Positions 8,783-19,100 of a stretch of DNA of 49,349 nt are shown here, piece by piece. Numbering within the stretch: position 1 is the first letter of the stretch; every line of letters starts with the position of its first letter. Below the pieces are notes generated by a model, which saw only the letters and a program-made list of their open reading frames with translations, did no database searches and was not told the origin of the DNA. Source of the DNA: Acidimicrobiia bacterium (lineage in GTDB: Bacteria > Actinomycetota > Acidimicrobiia > Acidimicrobiales > UBA8592); NCBI GenBank assembly GCA_030431575.1, contig JAUIIS010000005.1, positions 1-49,349 of the forward strand. The letters run 5' to 3'. The translations under genes were made by a program, and so were the position numbers.

Positions 8783-9990
8783 CGCCGGTGCTCCACCATA
8801 CGAACGAGCACGTCGTCGACGGTTACGACGCCGAGCAGCCTTTGGGCTGCGTCGACTACCGGGACAGCGAGGAGGTCATATCGGGCAAACAACTCGGCCA
8901 CCTCTCGCTCCGGGGTGGATGGTGACAGCTGCGGTATCTCGGTCTCCAGGCAGTTGCCGATTGGTTGGGTTGGGGGTTCTTTCAGTAACCGAGGCAACGT
9001 GACGGTGCCCAAGTACCTCCCCGTGGGTGTGGCGGTGGGAGGGTCGGTGACAAAGAGCCGCACCATCAAAGCTGGTGGCAGCTGGGCGTCTCGCAACCTC
9101 GCTATCCCAGTTGCCACCGGCGTTGTTCCGCTCACGATGACGGCTTCAGGGGTCATGATGCCGCCTGCGGTGTCTTCGCGGTAGGACAAAAGGGACCGCA
9201 GAAGCACGACTCGATCTTCGGGCATTTCCCCGAGGAGCTCCTCGCGGTCTGCGCGTTTCATCTGCTTTAGGAGGTCGATCTCGTCGTCGGTCTCCATCTC
9301 GTTCAGCAATGCGACGGCGTCGTTGGTGCTGAGTTGCGCAATGATCTCAACCTGCTCAGCTTCGGGGAGTTCTTCCATAACGTCGGCCAGTTGGCTGGTA
9401 TCGAGCGCAGCAGTGAGTTCGGCCCTGCGCTCGTCTGAGAGCCCCTGGAACTCTTCGGCGGCGTCGGCCTTGTGCATCTCTCGCAGGCGTGCAACGTCGC
9501 CGGTGACTGCATCGGCCAGGAACCGAGGTGCTACTTCGCTCCATGGAAGCGTGTGCAAGGGGCGTCGACGGACCCGACCGCCGCCCCCCGTGGCCACTTG
9601 ATGGGCAACCATGTTGCCGTGCCCGCGTTCACTTTCGATGAGGCCCACGTCGGTTACGGGCCCCTTGGAGGTCGGGACGCCGATGATGTCTTCGGTTACC
9701 AGGATTTCGCCCTGGCGTTGTTTGAACTGGCGCAGGTCAACGGTGCCTCCGCGCAGGTGAACGCCGTCGCGATCGACCGCCTCGACGCGGGCTTCGTGCA
9801 CAAAGATGCGGCGGCGGTCGACCTGGACCACAAAGCCACGAAGCGCCGGTGCCATTGCTGGTGTGCCCGAGGCCAACAACACGTCTTGCACGGTGCCTAC
9901 CGTTGAGGCGTCAGCGTCGAAGAGCGGTCTCCGCAGCACACGCGAGGACCACAACATTGCGGCTGGTTCGGTGGTAGCGGTGTCGGCCAT
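8779..9990 (-). CDS. MgtE N-terminal domain plus CBS-pair protein with PRC-barrel-like N-terminus, lacking the MgtE transport domain
   Basis: EFQGLSDERRAELTAALDTSQLADVMEELPEAEQVEIIAQL, EDTAGGIMTPEAVIV, LLGVVTVDDVLVRMVEHRR; overlaps the DUF1003 gene by 4 nt. Confidence 0.85.
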   Translation of the reverse strand: MADTATTEPAAMLWSSRVLRRPLFDADASTVGTVQDVLLASGTPAMAPALRGFVVQVDRRRIFVHEARVEAVDRDGVHLRGGTVDLRQFKQRQGEILVTEDIIGVPTSKGPVTDVGLIESERGHGNMVAHQVATGGGGRVRRRPLHTLPWSEVAPRFLADAVTGDVARLREMHKADAAEEFQGLSDERRAELTAALDTSQLADVMEELPEAEQVEIIAQLSTNDAVALLNEMETDDEIDLLKQMKRADREELLGEMPEDRVVLLRSLLSYREDTAGGIMTPEAVIVSGTTPVATGIARLRDAQLPPALMVRLFVTDPPTATPTGRYLGTVTLPRLLKEPPTQPIGNCLETEIPQLSPSTPEREVAELFARYDLLAVPVVDAAQRLLGVVTVDDVLVRMVEHRR

Positions 9991-9993
9991 GTT

Positions 9994-12021
9994 CTAGAGC
10001 GTACTTGCCTCGATCTTGGCCGAGAGTACTTCCCACTCGTTCATGAGCGTTGCCGCCTTGTCTTTGGCGACGTCGTGCTGTTCTACCAGCGACTGCACTT
10101 TGTCTTTGTCTGCGTACACGTCGGGGTCGGCCATTTGTTCGGTGAGGTCAGCAACGGTGGCTTCGGCGCGTTCCCAAGCCTTTTCCACTTTGGCGAGTTG
10201 CTTGCGAAGCTCGCGGCCAGCCTGACTGTCTTTGGGGGCCGTGCCGTTGCCCTTGCCATTGATCTTGCCACCGCGCTTGTTGTTGCCATTTTGGCCATTG
10301 CTGGATGATTTCTTGCCGCCGCTACTTGCCGCAGCGCCCTTTGTCTTGGCTCGAGCATCTTTCGCCCCAGCAGCGGTCGAGCCTTGCGACTTGGCCAGCA
10401 CTTGGCTTGGGGTCTTGGTGGCCGAGGGGATCCCGAGCACCGATTCCTCGACGCCGTTGTGCCATTTGACCCGTCCGTCTCGGACCTCGATGACGTGGTC
10501 GGCCACGTTGCGGATGAGGTGACGGTCGTGGGTGACCAACAAGACCGTGCCGGGGTATGCGGTGAGCGCGTCTTCGAGGAGGTCGCACGATGGCAGATCG
10601 AGGTGGTTGGTTGGTTCGTCCAAGATCAGCAGGTTCACGGGGGTGGCCATGACCTTGGCCAACGCCAGTCGGGTCTGTTCGCCGCCCGAGAGCGCACCGA
10701 CGTGACGGTCTGCGGCATCGCCGGAAAAGCCGAACGAGCCCAAGACGGTGCGTAGGTTGCGGGGGTCGCCTTTGGGTAGGGCGCTGCGGAACTCTTCGTT
10801 GACCAGCTTGTCCATGTCCATGACTTCGGCCTGGTGTTGGTCGAACCGGGCAATGTCGACGTTGTTTCCCACGGTGACCTCGCCTGCTAGCGGCGGGATC
10901 TCGTTGAGAAGTGTCTTGATCATGGTGGTCTTGCCGGCCCCGTTGGGTCCCACGATGGCTACCTTTTGGCCTCGTTCAATGGCCAGGTCGAAGGGTTCGA
11001 GGACGAGGTCGTCGTCGTAACCGGCTGCGACACCGTCGGCTTCGATGACGACCCGGTTGGCCCGGCGTGGCTCGGGGAACGAGAACCGGGCGCTGATTTC
11101 TTTGCGGTCGGTGACGTTGATGACCTCGAGCTTTTCTAGCTGCTTGATCCGGCTCTGAACTTGGCGTGCCTTGGTGGCCTTGTAGCGGAAGCGTTCGATG
11201 AAGCGCTCGGTCTGTGCCATCTTGCGCTGCTGGGCTTCGGCGGCAGACTTGCGGCGCTCGATGCGTTCTTCGCGTTCGACCACGAAGTCCATGAAGTTGC
11301 CCACGTATTCGGTGACGTTGCCGTTCTCGATTTCGACAATATGGGTGGCAACCCCGTCGATGAAGTCGCGGTCGTGGCTGACAAAGAGCAGAGCACCGGT
11401 CCAGCTGGCGAGGTGCTGTTCCAGCCAGGCCACGCTGTCCACGTCGAGGTGGTTGGTCGGTTCGTCGAGGATCATGACGTCTGGAGCAGAAAGCAGCAAC
11501 CGGGCCAGGGCCAGGCGCATGCGCCAGCCGCCTGAGAGTTCTTTGACGCTTCTCGTTGCGGCTTCTGGGGCAAAGCCGAGGCCGGCAAGGACCTGATGAG
11601 CTTCGGCTTCGATGGCGTAACCGCCAAGCTGTTCGAATCGGCTCTGCAGCTCGCCATAGCGTTCGATGACCTTGGTGGCTTCTTCGCCGGTGGCCACAGC
11701 CATCTTGGCCTCGAGTTCGGCCAGTTTGTCTTGGAGTTCCGTGATGTGTTCGGCGCCGCGCAGGGCTTCTTCGAGGACGGTACCTCGTTGTTCTGCGGCG
11801 AGGTCTTGGGGCAAGTAGCCAACTCTGGTGGCGTTGGCACGGAGCACTTCGCCGCTGTCGGGCTGTTGCATCCCAACCAGCATTTCGACCAGCGTTGTTT
11901 TGCCAACGCCGTTGCCGCCTACCAACGCAACTCGGCGCCCGGGCCGGATCTGTAGTGACACATCACTAAAGAGCGTGCGCGGTCCATGGGCTTTCGATAC
12001 TCGGCTCACACTCAACGACAT
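9994..12021 (-). CDS. ABC-F family ATP-binding cassette protein with C-terminal coiled coil (Uup/Ettа-like class)
   Basis: Two Walker A motifs ([18 protein letters not shown]), two LSGG signatures, low-complexity linker and coiled-coil tail; start set at [13 protein letters not shown]. Confidence 0.93.
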   Translation of the reverse strand: MSLSVSRVSKAHGPRTLFSDVSLQIRPGRRVALVGGNGVGKTTLVEMLVGMQQPDSGEVLRANATRVGYLPQDLAAEQRGTVLEEALRGAEHITELQDKLAELEAKMAVATGEEATKVIERYGELQSRFEQLGGYAIEAEAHQVLAGLGFAPEAATRSVKELSGGWRMRLALARLLLSAPDVMILDEPTNHLDVDSVAWLEQHLASWTGALLFVSHDRDFIDGVATHIVEIENGNVTEYVGNFMDFVVEREERIERRKSAAEAQQRKMAQTERFIERFRYKATKARQVQSRIKQLEKLEVINVTDRKEISARFSFPEPRRANRVVIEADGVAAGYDDDLVLEPFDLAIERGQKVAIVGPNGAGKTTMIKTLLNEIPPLAGEVTVGNNVDIARFDQHQAEVMDMDKLVNEEFRSALPKGDPRNLRTVLGSFGFSGDAADRHVGALSGGEQTRLALAKVMATPVNLLILDEPTNHLDLPSCDLLEDALTAYPGTVLLVTHDRHLIRNVADHVIEVRDGRVKWHNGVEESVLGIPSATKTPSQVLAKSQGSTAAGAKDARAKTKGAAASSGGKKSSSNGQNGNNKRGGKINGKGNGTAPKDSQAGRELRKQLAKVEKAWERAEATVADLTEQMADPDVYADKDKVQSLVEQHDVAKDKAATLMNEWEVLSAKIEASTL

Positions 12022-12049
12022 TGCGATGAGGGTAACGTCGTCTGTGGCA

Positions 12050-12829
12050 ATGGCCTTTCGACCGCGCAGGATCCCCCAGCTGGTGGCCCACATGGGAGAC
12101 ACCACAGACGCCGCACCCAACACGTTGCGGTCCTTTGCCAATGCTGTCGACAGTGGCGCCGACATGATCGAAATTGATGTGTCAGTCACCGCCGATGGGG
12201 TAGCGGTTGCCACCCACGGCCCTCATCTACAGCATTGGACAGACGGTGAGGGCAAGGTGCACGAGGTGCACTGGGACGTCATCTCTGAGCTTCGGGCCCG
12301 GCTAGAAGCCCATGGCGCAGTCAGCCCGGACACTGTTCCTTCGCTGGCTGCGGTTCTGGAAACCATCGACGGCCGGTTGCCCGTGAACCTCGATATCAAG
12401 TGGCCATCGGCGCTGGACGCTGCGCAACGGGTCCTAGGACACCAACCAGACCAAAACTGGGGGGTGTACTCGGGCCTAACGCCAGGGATGGTGCGCTTTG
12501 TCCTGCACCGTCATCGAGGGACGCCGGTGCTGGTCAACTTGTCGAAGTTTGATCAGTTCGTGGCTCGGACGCCGTTCTTTCGTACTCGGTGGCTGACTCG
12601 GCTTTCCATGCGCCGGTTGCTGCGGCGCGACGAGGTGGTCGGACTCAACATCAACTATCGGTTGGTGGACAAGAAACTCATCGAACGTGTGCATGCGCTG
12701 GGGGCCCAGGTTTGGGTATTTACCGCGCCTAGCCAGGCGGTGGCGGATTATCTTGCAGGCCTTGGGGCGGACTCCATCACCGTCAACAAAGCATCAACCT
12801 TCGTTCCACCTGCGCAAGCAGACTACTGA
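12050..12829 (+). CDS. Glycerophosphodiester phosphodiesterase-like protein (divergent active site; start 12026 or 12050)
   Basis: [46 protein letters not shown] and LPVNLDIK match the GDPD layout. Confidence 0.8.
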   Translation: MAFRPRRIPQLVAHMGDTTDAAPNTLRSFANAVDSGADMIEIDVSVTADGVAVATHGPHLQHWTDGEGKVHEVHWDVISELRARLEAHGAVSPDTVPSLAAVLETIDGRLPVNLDIKWPSALDAAQRVLGHQPDQNWGVYSGLTPGMVRFVLHRHRGTPVLVNLSKFDQFVARTPFFRTRWLTRLSMRRLLRRDEVVGLNINYRLVDKKLIERVHALGAQVWVFTAPSQAVADYLAGLGADSITVNKASTFVPPAQADY

Positions 12830-12928
12830 ACAGGCGCGCTGGGTGGGCCGTCCCCCAACCTGTCTGCGGGCAGGCTGGTGGGGTAACGTCACCCCCAGAC
12901 TCGAAGCACGTCTAGGAGGCGCAGCAGT

Positions 12929-13714
12929 ATGGGTGAGCTGGTTTGGCTCGAAGAAGATGTAGCACCAGGGGTGGCAACGATCCGTTTGCAGAACGGCAAG
13001 ATGAACCCCATCAGCAATCAAGTGACTGCAGAGCTCACCGAGGTGGCCGAGGGGCTTGGGGCTCGGGACGACATCGGGGCTGTGGTGATTTGGGGCGGCG
13101 AGAAGATCTTCGCTGCTGGCGCCGACATCAACGAGTTCCCCGAGATCGCCAACAAGGCCGAGGCCGTTGCGTTCAGCCTCCGGCTACACCACGCCCTCCT
13201 GGCGGTCGAGAACCTCCCCCAAATCACCATTAGCGCGGTCAACGGGTACGCGCTTGGTGGAGGCTGCGAAGTATCTATGAGCACCGATTTTCGCATCTGC
13301 GGCGAGAAGTCAGTCTTTGGGCAGCCCGAGGTGCTTCTTGGCATCTTGCCTGGTGCTGGTGGCACCCAGCGGCTCCCCAGGCTTGTGGGCATGACCAAGG
13401 CCAAAGAACTCAACTACACCGGCCGCCAGGTCAAAGCCGACGAGGCCTTGGACATTGGTTTGGTATCTGAGGTCGTGGCCGACGACCAGGTCTACCCCCG
13501 CTCGGTAGAGCTGGCATCGGCTTACGCCCAGGGTCCAGCGGCACTGCGCCACATCAAATGGGCCATGCAAACCGGTATTGCAAAGCCAATCGGTGACGCG
13601 GTCAAGGACGAGGCCGAGGCTTTCGGTAACTGCTTCGAGACCGAAGATCGCGTCACCGGCGTGGCCAGCTTCCTCGAACACGGACCCGGTAAGGCCACCT
13701 TCGCCCGCAAATAG
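12929..13714 (+). CDS. Enoyl-CoA hydratase/isomerase family protein
   Basis: AGADINEF, NGYALGGGCEVSMSTDFRI, GILPGAGGTQRLPRLVG; RBS-like aggagg upstream. Confidence 0.93.
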   Translation: MGELVWLEEDVAPGVATIRLQNGKMNPISNQVTAELTEVAEGLGARDDIGAVVIWGGEKIFAAGADINEFPEIANKAEAVAFSLRLHHALLAVENLPQITISAVNGYALGGGCEVSMSTDFRICGEKSVFGQPEVLLGILPGAGGTQRLPRLVGMTKAKELNYTGRQVKADEALDIGLVSEVVADDQVYPRSVELASAYAQGPAALRHIKWAMQTGIAKPIGDAVKDEAEAFGNCFETEDRVTGVASFLEHGPGKATFARK

Positions 13715-13778
13715 CAGCGGCAGGCGACGCTCCCAACGCTGATGGGTGTGCCGCCAGTCACTAAGAAAAGGGGACGCG

Positions 13779-15119
13779 ATGGCGCTTCATCCAAATGCCA
13801 GAGACAACGATCAGATCCAGACGCAAGATCCGCTCGCGCTGTCGTCTCAGATCATCGACACCGGCGAGGCATCCGAGCCCACCAACCGTGTCACCAACAC
13901 GTTGGTCGAGCTCGGCAGCGACGTTGCCATGGTCGAGTCGTTTAGCCACATGATTGTGTTCCGTACCGAGGGCGGGCTGGTCACGTTCGACGCCAGCCAC
14001 CAGAATTCGGCCGGCGCGGTAGTCGAGGCACTGCGCACGTGGACGAACGATCGCATCGATTCGTTGGTCTACACGCACGGGCACGTCGATCACGTTGGCG
14101 GTTCGGGCGCAGTGGTCGCCGACGCCGCGCGCCTGGGCCACCGTCGGCCACGGGTTGTGGGCCACGACAATGTGGCGCCGCGCATGCAGCGCTACCGCGA
14201 TACCAACGGGTACAACGTCATCATCAACGCCCGTCAGTTTGGCGGCGTGAAGCGCGACTTCGGCATGGGGGCAGCCCCGGACTTCTTGGCCGAAGACGTG
14301 GCCTGGCCAGACACCACATACTCGAGTCATCTCAACCTCAACGTGGGCGGCCTCGACTTCGAGCTACACCACGGTAAGGGCGAGACCGACGACCACACGT
14401 GGGCATGGGTGCCCGAGCACAAGGCACTGTGTGTTGGTGACCTTGCGGTTTGGGTGTTCCCCAATGCCGGGAACCCACAAAAGGTGCAGCGGTACCCGCA
14501 CGAGTGGGCACAGGCGCTGCGGACCATGATGGCCTACCCGGCCGAGCTCTTCTTGCCTGCGCATGGCTTGCCAATTGTTGGGCGCGACCGGATCCAGCGG
14601 GTCTTAGGTGATGTCGCTGGTGCACTGGAAGGTCTGGTCACCGACACGCTGGCGCTCATGAACCAAGGGGCAACGCTCGACGAGATCATCCACACCGTAC
14701 GCGTGCCGCAGGCAACGCTGTCGCTGCCTTGGATGATGCCGGTCTATGACGAGCCAGAGTTCGTGGTGCGCAACATCTGGCGCAAGTACGGCGGCTGGTG
14801 GGACGCTGTTCCATCCAACCTCAAGCCCGCACCGCAAGCGGCGTTGGCCGGCGAGCTAGCCAGCTTGTCGGGAGGCGCCGCAGCATTGGCGGCACGGGCG
14901 ACCGAGTTGGCCGATGCTGGTGACCTGCGCTTGGCCTGTCACCTCGTAGATCTGGCCGGGGCAGCCGCGCCACAAGATAAGGCCATCCACGAAGCGCGCG
15001 CAGCGATCTACTTCACGCGGCGGGCTCACGAGACCAGCTTGATGAGCAAGGGCATCTTTGCCGCTGCGGCCCGCGAGTCCGACGCTGTGGCCAAGGCCGA
15101 CGACGCGGCCAACTCGTAG
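13779..15119 (+). CDS. MBL-fold hydrolase, alkyl-sulfatase-like
   Basis: YTHGHVDHVGG metal motif, HHGKGETDDHTWAWVPEHK, alkylsulfatase-dimerisation-like middle region WRKYGGWWDAVPSNLKPA. Confidence 0.82.
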   Translation: MALHPNARDNDQIQTQDPLALSSQIIDTGEASEPTNRVTNTLVELGSDVAMVESFSHMIVFRTEGGLVTFDASHQNSAGAVVEALRTWTNDRIDSLVYTHGHVDHVGGSGAVVADAARLGHRRPRVVGHDNVAPRMQRYRDTNGYNVIINARQFGGVKRDFGMGAAPDFLAEDVAWPDTTYSSHLNLNVGGLDFELHHGKGETDDHTWAWVPEHKALCVGDLAVWVFPNAGNPQKVQRYPHEWAQALRTMMAYPAELFLPAHGLPIVGRDRIQRVLGDVAGALEGLVTDTLALMNQGATLDEIIHTVRVPQATLSLPWMMPVYDEPEFVVRNIWRKYGGWWDAVPSNLKPAPQAALAGELASLSGGAAALAARATELADAGDLRLACHLVDLAGAAAPQDKAIHEARAAIYFTRRAHETSLMSKGIFAAAARESDAVAKADDAANS

Positions 15120-15414
15120 GCGTCGGTAGGCGCCATGCCAGCGACTGCACTCAGGTAGCCCAGACAACCCGCGGCGAACTCAAACGCCTAGGTTCGGGCT
15201 GGCTAGCGTTGGCCGCGGAGCTATTCCACGGCCGTATTGTACGTACTTCACAAGTGCACTAGCGTGCGATCGAGGGGGCGTTGCGGGGGCCAGACCCAGG
15301 GCCATCCCTCGAAAAAAGACATCGCTGTGTGAAGCAAAGCACACGATGTGGCGCGTTGCGTTGCACAGCGCAGATTGGGCTGGCAGAAGCCAGCTCAGAG
15401 AGATGGTGGGAACT

Positions 15415-16029
15415 ATGTATATGACTATCCGGCAAATGCGGGCCGAACCGACGCGCATGAACGACGCAGTTGTTTTTGCGACGTTTGTCGCAGGGCGGCT
15501 CAATGAGAACCATGGTGCGGCAATGGGGGTGTCGGTCAACATTGGTGGCGACCCAACGGCGGTGTCGCTGTCGGGACGTTGGGAAACGTTGGGTGACTAC
15601 GAGAAAATGCGGCACTCAATGATGGCCGACGAGCAACTGCAGTCGGCAATCAGGATGGGAACGTCGCTTTTTGTTGATGCCCAAGATGTCATTGGTCAGG
15701 TGCTCAGACCCGCGGGCGACCCAGGTGGCATAGCGACGGTCAGTCGGGCTCGAATGCAGATGGAGAACGTGGCCGAGGCCATCCCCTTCGCACTCGAGGT
15801 GGCCGACGTAGTGCACGGGATAACCGGAAACGATGTCGGCGTGGTTACCGCGGTAACAGGCGACCGGTCCGAGCTTATGTGGCTTGGCTTCAACGACAGC
15901 CTGGCCGCGGTTGGCGAACAGAACGAAGCGTTGGAGGCCAACCCCGACTACGTCGGGCTATTCAAGCGGTCTGCGGCCACCTTTGTGCCGGGATCGCTGA
16001 CCCAAAGCTTCTGGCAGATAGTCGGCTAA
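15415..16029 (+). CDS. Hypothetical protein with two ABM-like (dimeric alpha-beta barrel) halves
   Basis: Two ~95-aa halves with similar layout: MTIRQMRAEP...FVAGRLNE...SGRWETLGDYEKMR and IATVSRARMQ...ALEVADVVH...MWLGFNDSLAAVGEQ. Confidence 0.5.
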   Translation: MYMTIRQMRAEPTRMNDAVVFATFVAGRLNENHGAAMGVSVNIGGDPTAVSLSGRWETLGDYEKMRHSMMADEQLQSAIRMGTSLFVDAQDVIGQVLRPAGDPGGIATVSRARMQMENVAEAIPFALEVADVVHGITGNDVGVVTAVTGDRSELMWLGFNDSLAAVGEQNEALEANPDYVGLFKRSAATFVPGSLTQSFWQIVG

Positions 16030-16152
16030 CACGGCCTGTCAGACATCGTCATTGCCCGTGGCGGTGCCTTGACACCGTGCCCGAGCCGTTCACCTATCCG
16101 CTAAGGCGGTTGCGCGCTGCTGGGAGTCTCCCAGTGCGGGACCTGTGCGGGG

Positions 16153-19100
16153 CTACAGCGGTAGGTGAACGGTCTCGGTTCGGCGGGCCGGAATCCGGTC
16201 GCCGGGCAGGATCACACCGGTGAGGTTCAGCGGGTCAGAGCCACAAACCGTGACGGTTCGCCCCGATGCTGGTTCTTTGCGGATCTTCTTGAGGGCGTCG
16301 ACGGCTTCGGGCAGTGCGAACTGTTCGCCGCTGAACCCAGCCACAAACCGGCCCCCCTTGATGAGGCCGCGATCTTCGAGGCGTCGCAGCGCCCATTGCA
16401 GGTCTCGCCAGGGAACCGACAGGTGTTCGTGGGCTACCAGGTCGTAGAAGATCACGCCCCACCGTTGCAGAAGCTGATCGGCGAGCGCCTCGGTGAGCTC
16501 GTCGTAGTCTTCGATTTCGTCGGCGGGTGGCACAAGGCTCCAGCGCCCCGCCGCATGCGCCGATTTCACACCAGAGCGGCGAAGCTTGGACAGCGAGCGT
16601 TCGCGTCGGTCGGGGCGCTTCTTTGGTGCAGTGAGGGCCCGGATGGCTTCGAACCCGTCGCTGGTGAGGAGTCCGCGGGCCACCCCATCCCAGAGGCCGC
16701 GTTCGATGTCGGCTGGGAGCCGACCTGTGGCGCTGGCCAGGTCGCCCAAGAACTGGGCGCCTGTGGTCTCTAACGTTTCGGCGATTTCGGCAACGGCACC
16801 AAGGCTGGGGAGCGGGGCAACAGTGTCGCCCCGAACTGCTCGGAGCAGCCAGCCCAGCTCGTCGCGGAACACCAAGCTGACCGGTGTGGCCTTTGACGGC
16901 CCGCCACTGGTCTTGTCAGGGTCCTCCATGCAGCGTGGCGATAGCCGTAGCCATTGCAGGTCGCCGTCGTGGCATAGACGGTCGAGCCACGCCGGTTGGT
17001 AGTCGCGTACGCGGGCAGCCAGCAGATCTGGTTCCCAGCTGGCCACGGCTGCTTCCCAACCTTGGAGTTGCTCGAGGACTCGTGTCATGCCTGCGGTGCC
17101 GGCAAGGCGGGTGCCTGGGGCCACGTGCTGCCACCGTGTCAAGAAACGTACAAAGTCCTGGGGGGACACCGATTGCACCGACTTGCGACGCGAGCTTCGC
17201 GACAACGAATGCATGCGGGCCAACAATCGCCGCGAGCACCATTCGATGGTGCGGTCGTCGTTGCTTGCTTGCGCGGCGTTGGTAAAGCGGCCTTGCAGGA
17301 CCGCACCGGACGACTCAAGCGTCAGCAACCCCACAGTCACGTTGGTTGCCGAGATGCCCAGTTCGGCCTCCAAGGCAGTTGCGGTGGCGGGCGACATGAG
17401 CTCGAGGTGGCCGCGAAGGGCATCGGCCGCAACCGCTTCGGGGAAGAGATCCTCTGACGGTTTGCCGCTGAGCAGTACGTCGACGGCTTGGCTGGATTCG
17501 ATGGCAAACCAGCGATCTCGGTCTACCTGGGTATGGCTGCCAGCTCTGCCTCGCTGCACCAACTCGTCGAACAGCGGCTGCCACTGCGGGCGGGCCCGCA
17601 ACAACACAACGTCGCGCAGCAGGTCGTGCAGTTCGTCGGGCGTGCCTGGGTTGGGGGTGAGTTGCGCTTGGACTTGGTTGATGGCGTCCTGGTCCAGTTT
17701 CCCAAGCTCTGATGGGGCTAGTGGCAACCCGCGACGCAGGCGCACGTTGTGGGTGCGTCGGTCTGGGAGCTCGTCGTCGTCCAAGAACGCGTACGGCTTG
17801 GCCGTCAGAATCTCGTGCGCCAGCGCCGACGGTTCGGTGGTGTCGACATGGTGAAAGCAGACCTGGTCGGCTTCGAGACGCTGCCACAACTGGATAAGCC
17901 CGTCGACGTCCATACCTTCGGTCAGCGTGTCGTGCACGGTTTGGCGCACCAGCGGGTGGTCGGGGATGGTGGCCGGGCCGGTGACGTTTTCCTGGCAGGC
18001 GGCGGCGTCGGGGAACAGCGCAGCCATCATGTCGTCGCTTTCCATGCGTTGAATGGGCGGCGGGTTGCGTTTGCCGTTGCGCATGCGGAGCACGATGAGC
18101 GCCCGGTTGAGGTTCCAACGCCATCGTGACTGAAATGCTGGCTGATCCAGCACCGCTTGGGTGAGCGTTTCGCGGATGTTTTCGGGGGTCAGCCAACGCT
18201 GCACGTCCGTGAGAGGAAACGAGTGGTGCGGCCCCAGCGAGATCACCACGGCGTCGTCGCTGGCTGCGGCTTGGAGCTCGAAGTTGAAGCCCACGCAGAA
18301 CTTCTTGCGCAACGCATACCCCATCGACCGGTTGATGCGGCCTCCAAGAGGGGAGTGGATAACCAGCTGCATGCCTTCGGCGTCGTCGAAGAAGCGTTCC
18401 ATGACCAGCGTGCTGCTCGTGGGCATGGCTCCGAGGACCGCTCGGCCGGTGGCGAGGTAGGTGACGATGAGTGCTGCGGCCTCGGTGGTGACCCCGGCGT
18501 CTTCGACAAGCCACGCGGTGGCCCCAGCGAGGTCGTCGTTGACAATGAACGTGTCGATGTTGGCCCGTAACCGTGACACTTCTTCGCTTAGTTCGGCCGT
18601 GCGGGCCGGTGCTTCACCCGTCCAGAATGGAACGGTGGGAGGGGAGTCGCCGGCATCGACGACGCGTACCTCGCCGCCGGTGACGCGCCGGATGCGCCAG
18701 GAGTTGGTGCCCAGTAAGAAGATGTCGCCTGCGGAGGACTCCATGGCCCAGTCTTCGTTGACGGTGCCAATGAAGGTGTCGTCGGGTTCGGCCACTACCC
18801 GCATGTCGTAGATCTCGGGGATGGCGCCGCCGGAGGTGAGCGAGATGAGGCGGGCGGCTTTGCGGCCGCGAAGTTCGCCGTTGACGGTGTCGTGGTGCAC
18901 CCACGCGGCCCGTCGGCCGCGCCCGGTCATGATCCCGTCGCTGACCTGGGTGATGGTGGCGTCGTAGTCGGCTCGGGTGAGGTTGCGGTAGGGATAGGAA
19001 GTGGTGAAGAGCTGGTAGAGGGCGTCGGTACCCCATTCTTCAGCGGCGGTTTCGGCCACGATCTGTTGCGCCAAGATGTCCAGGGGTGCCTCGGGTGGAG

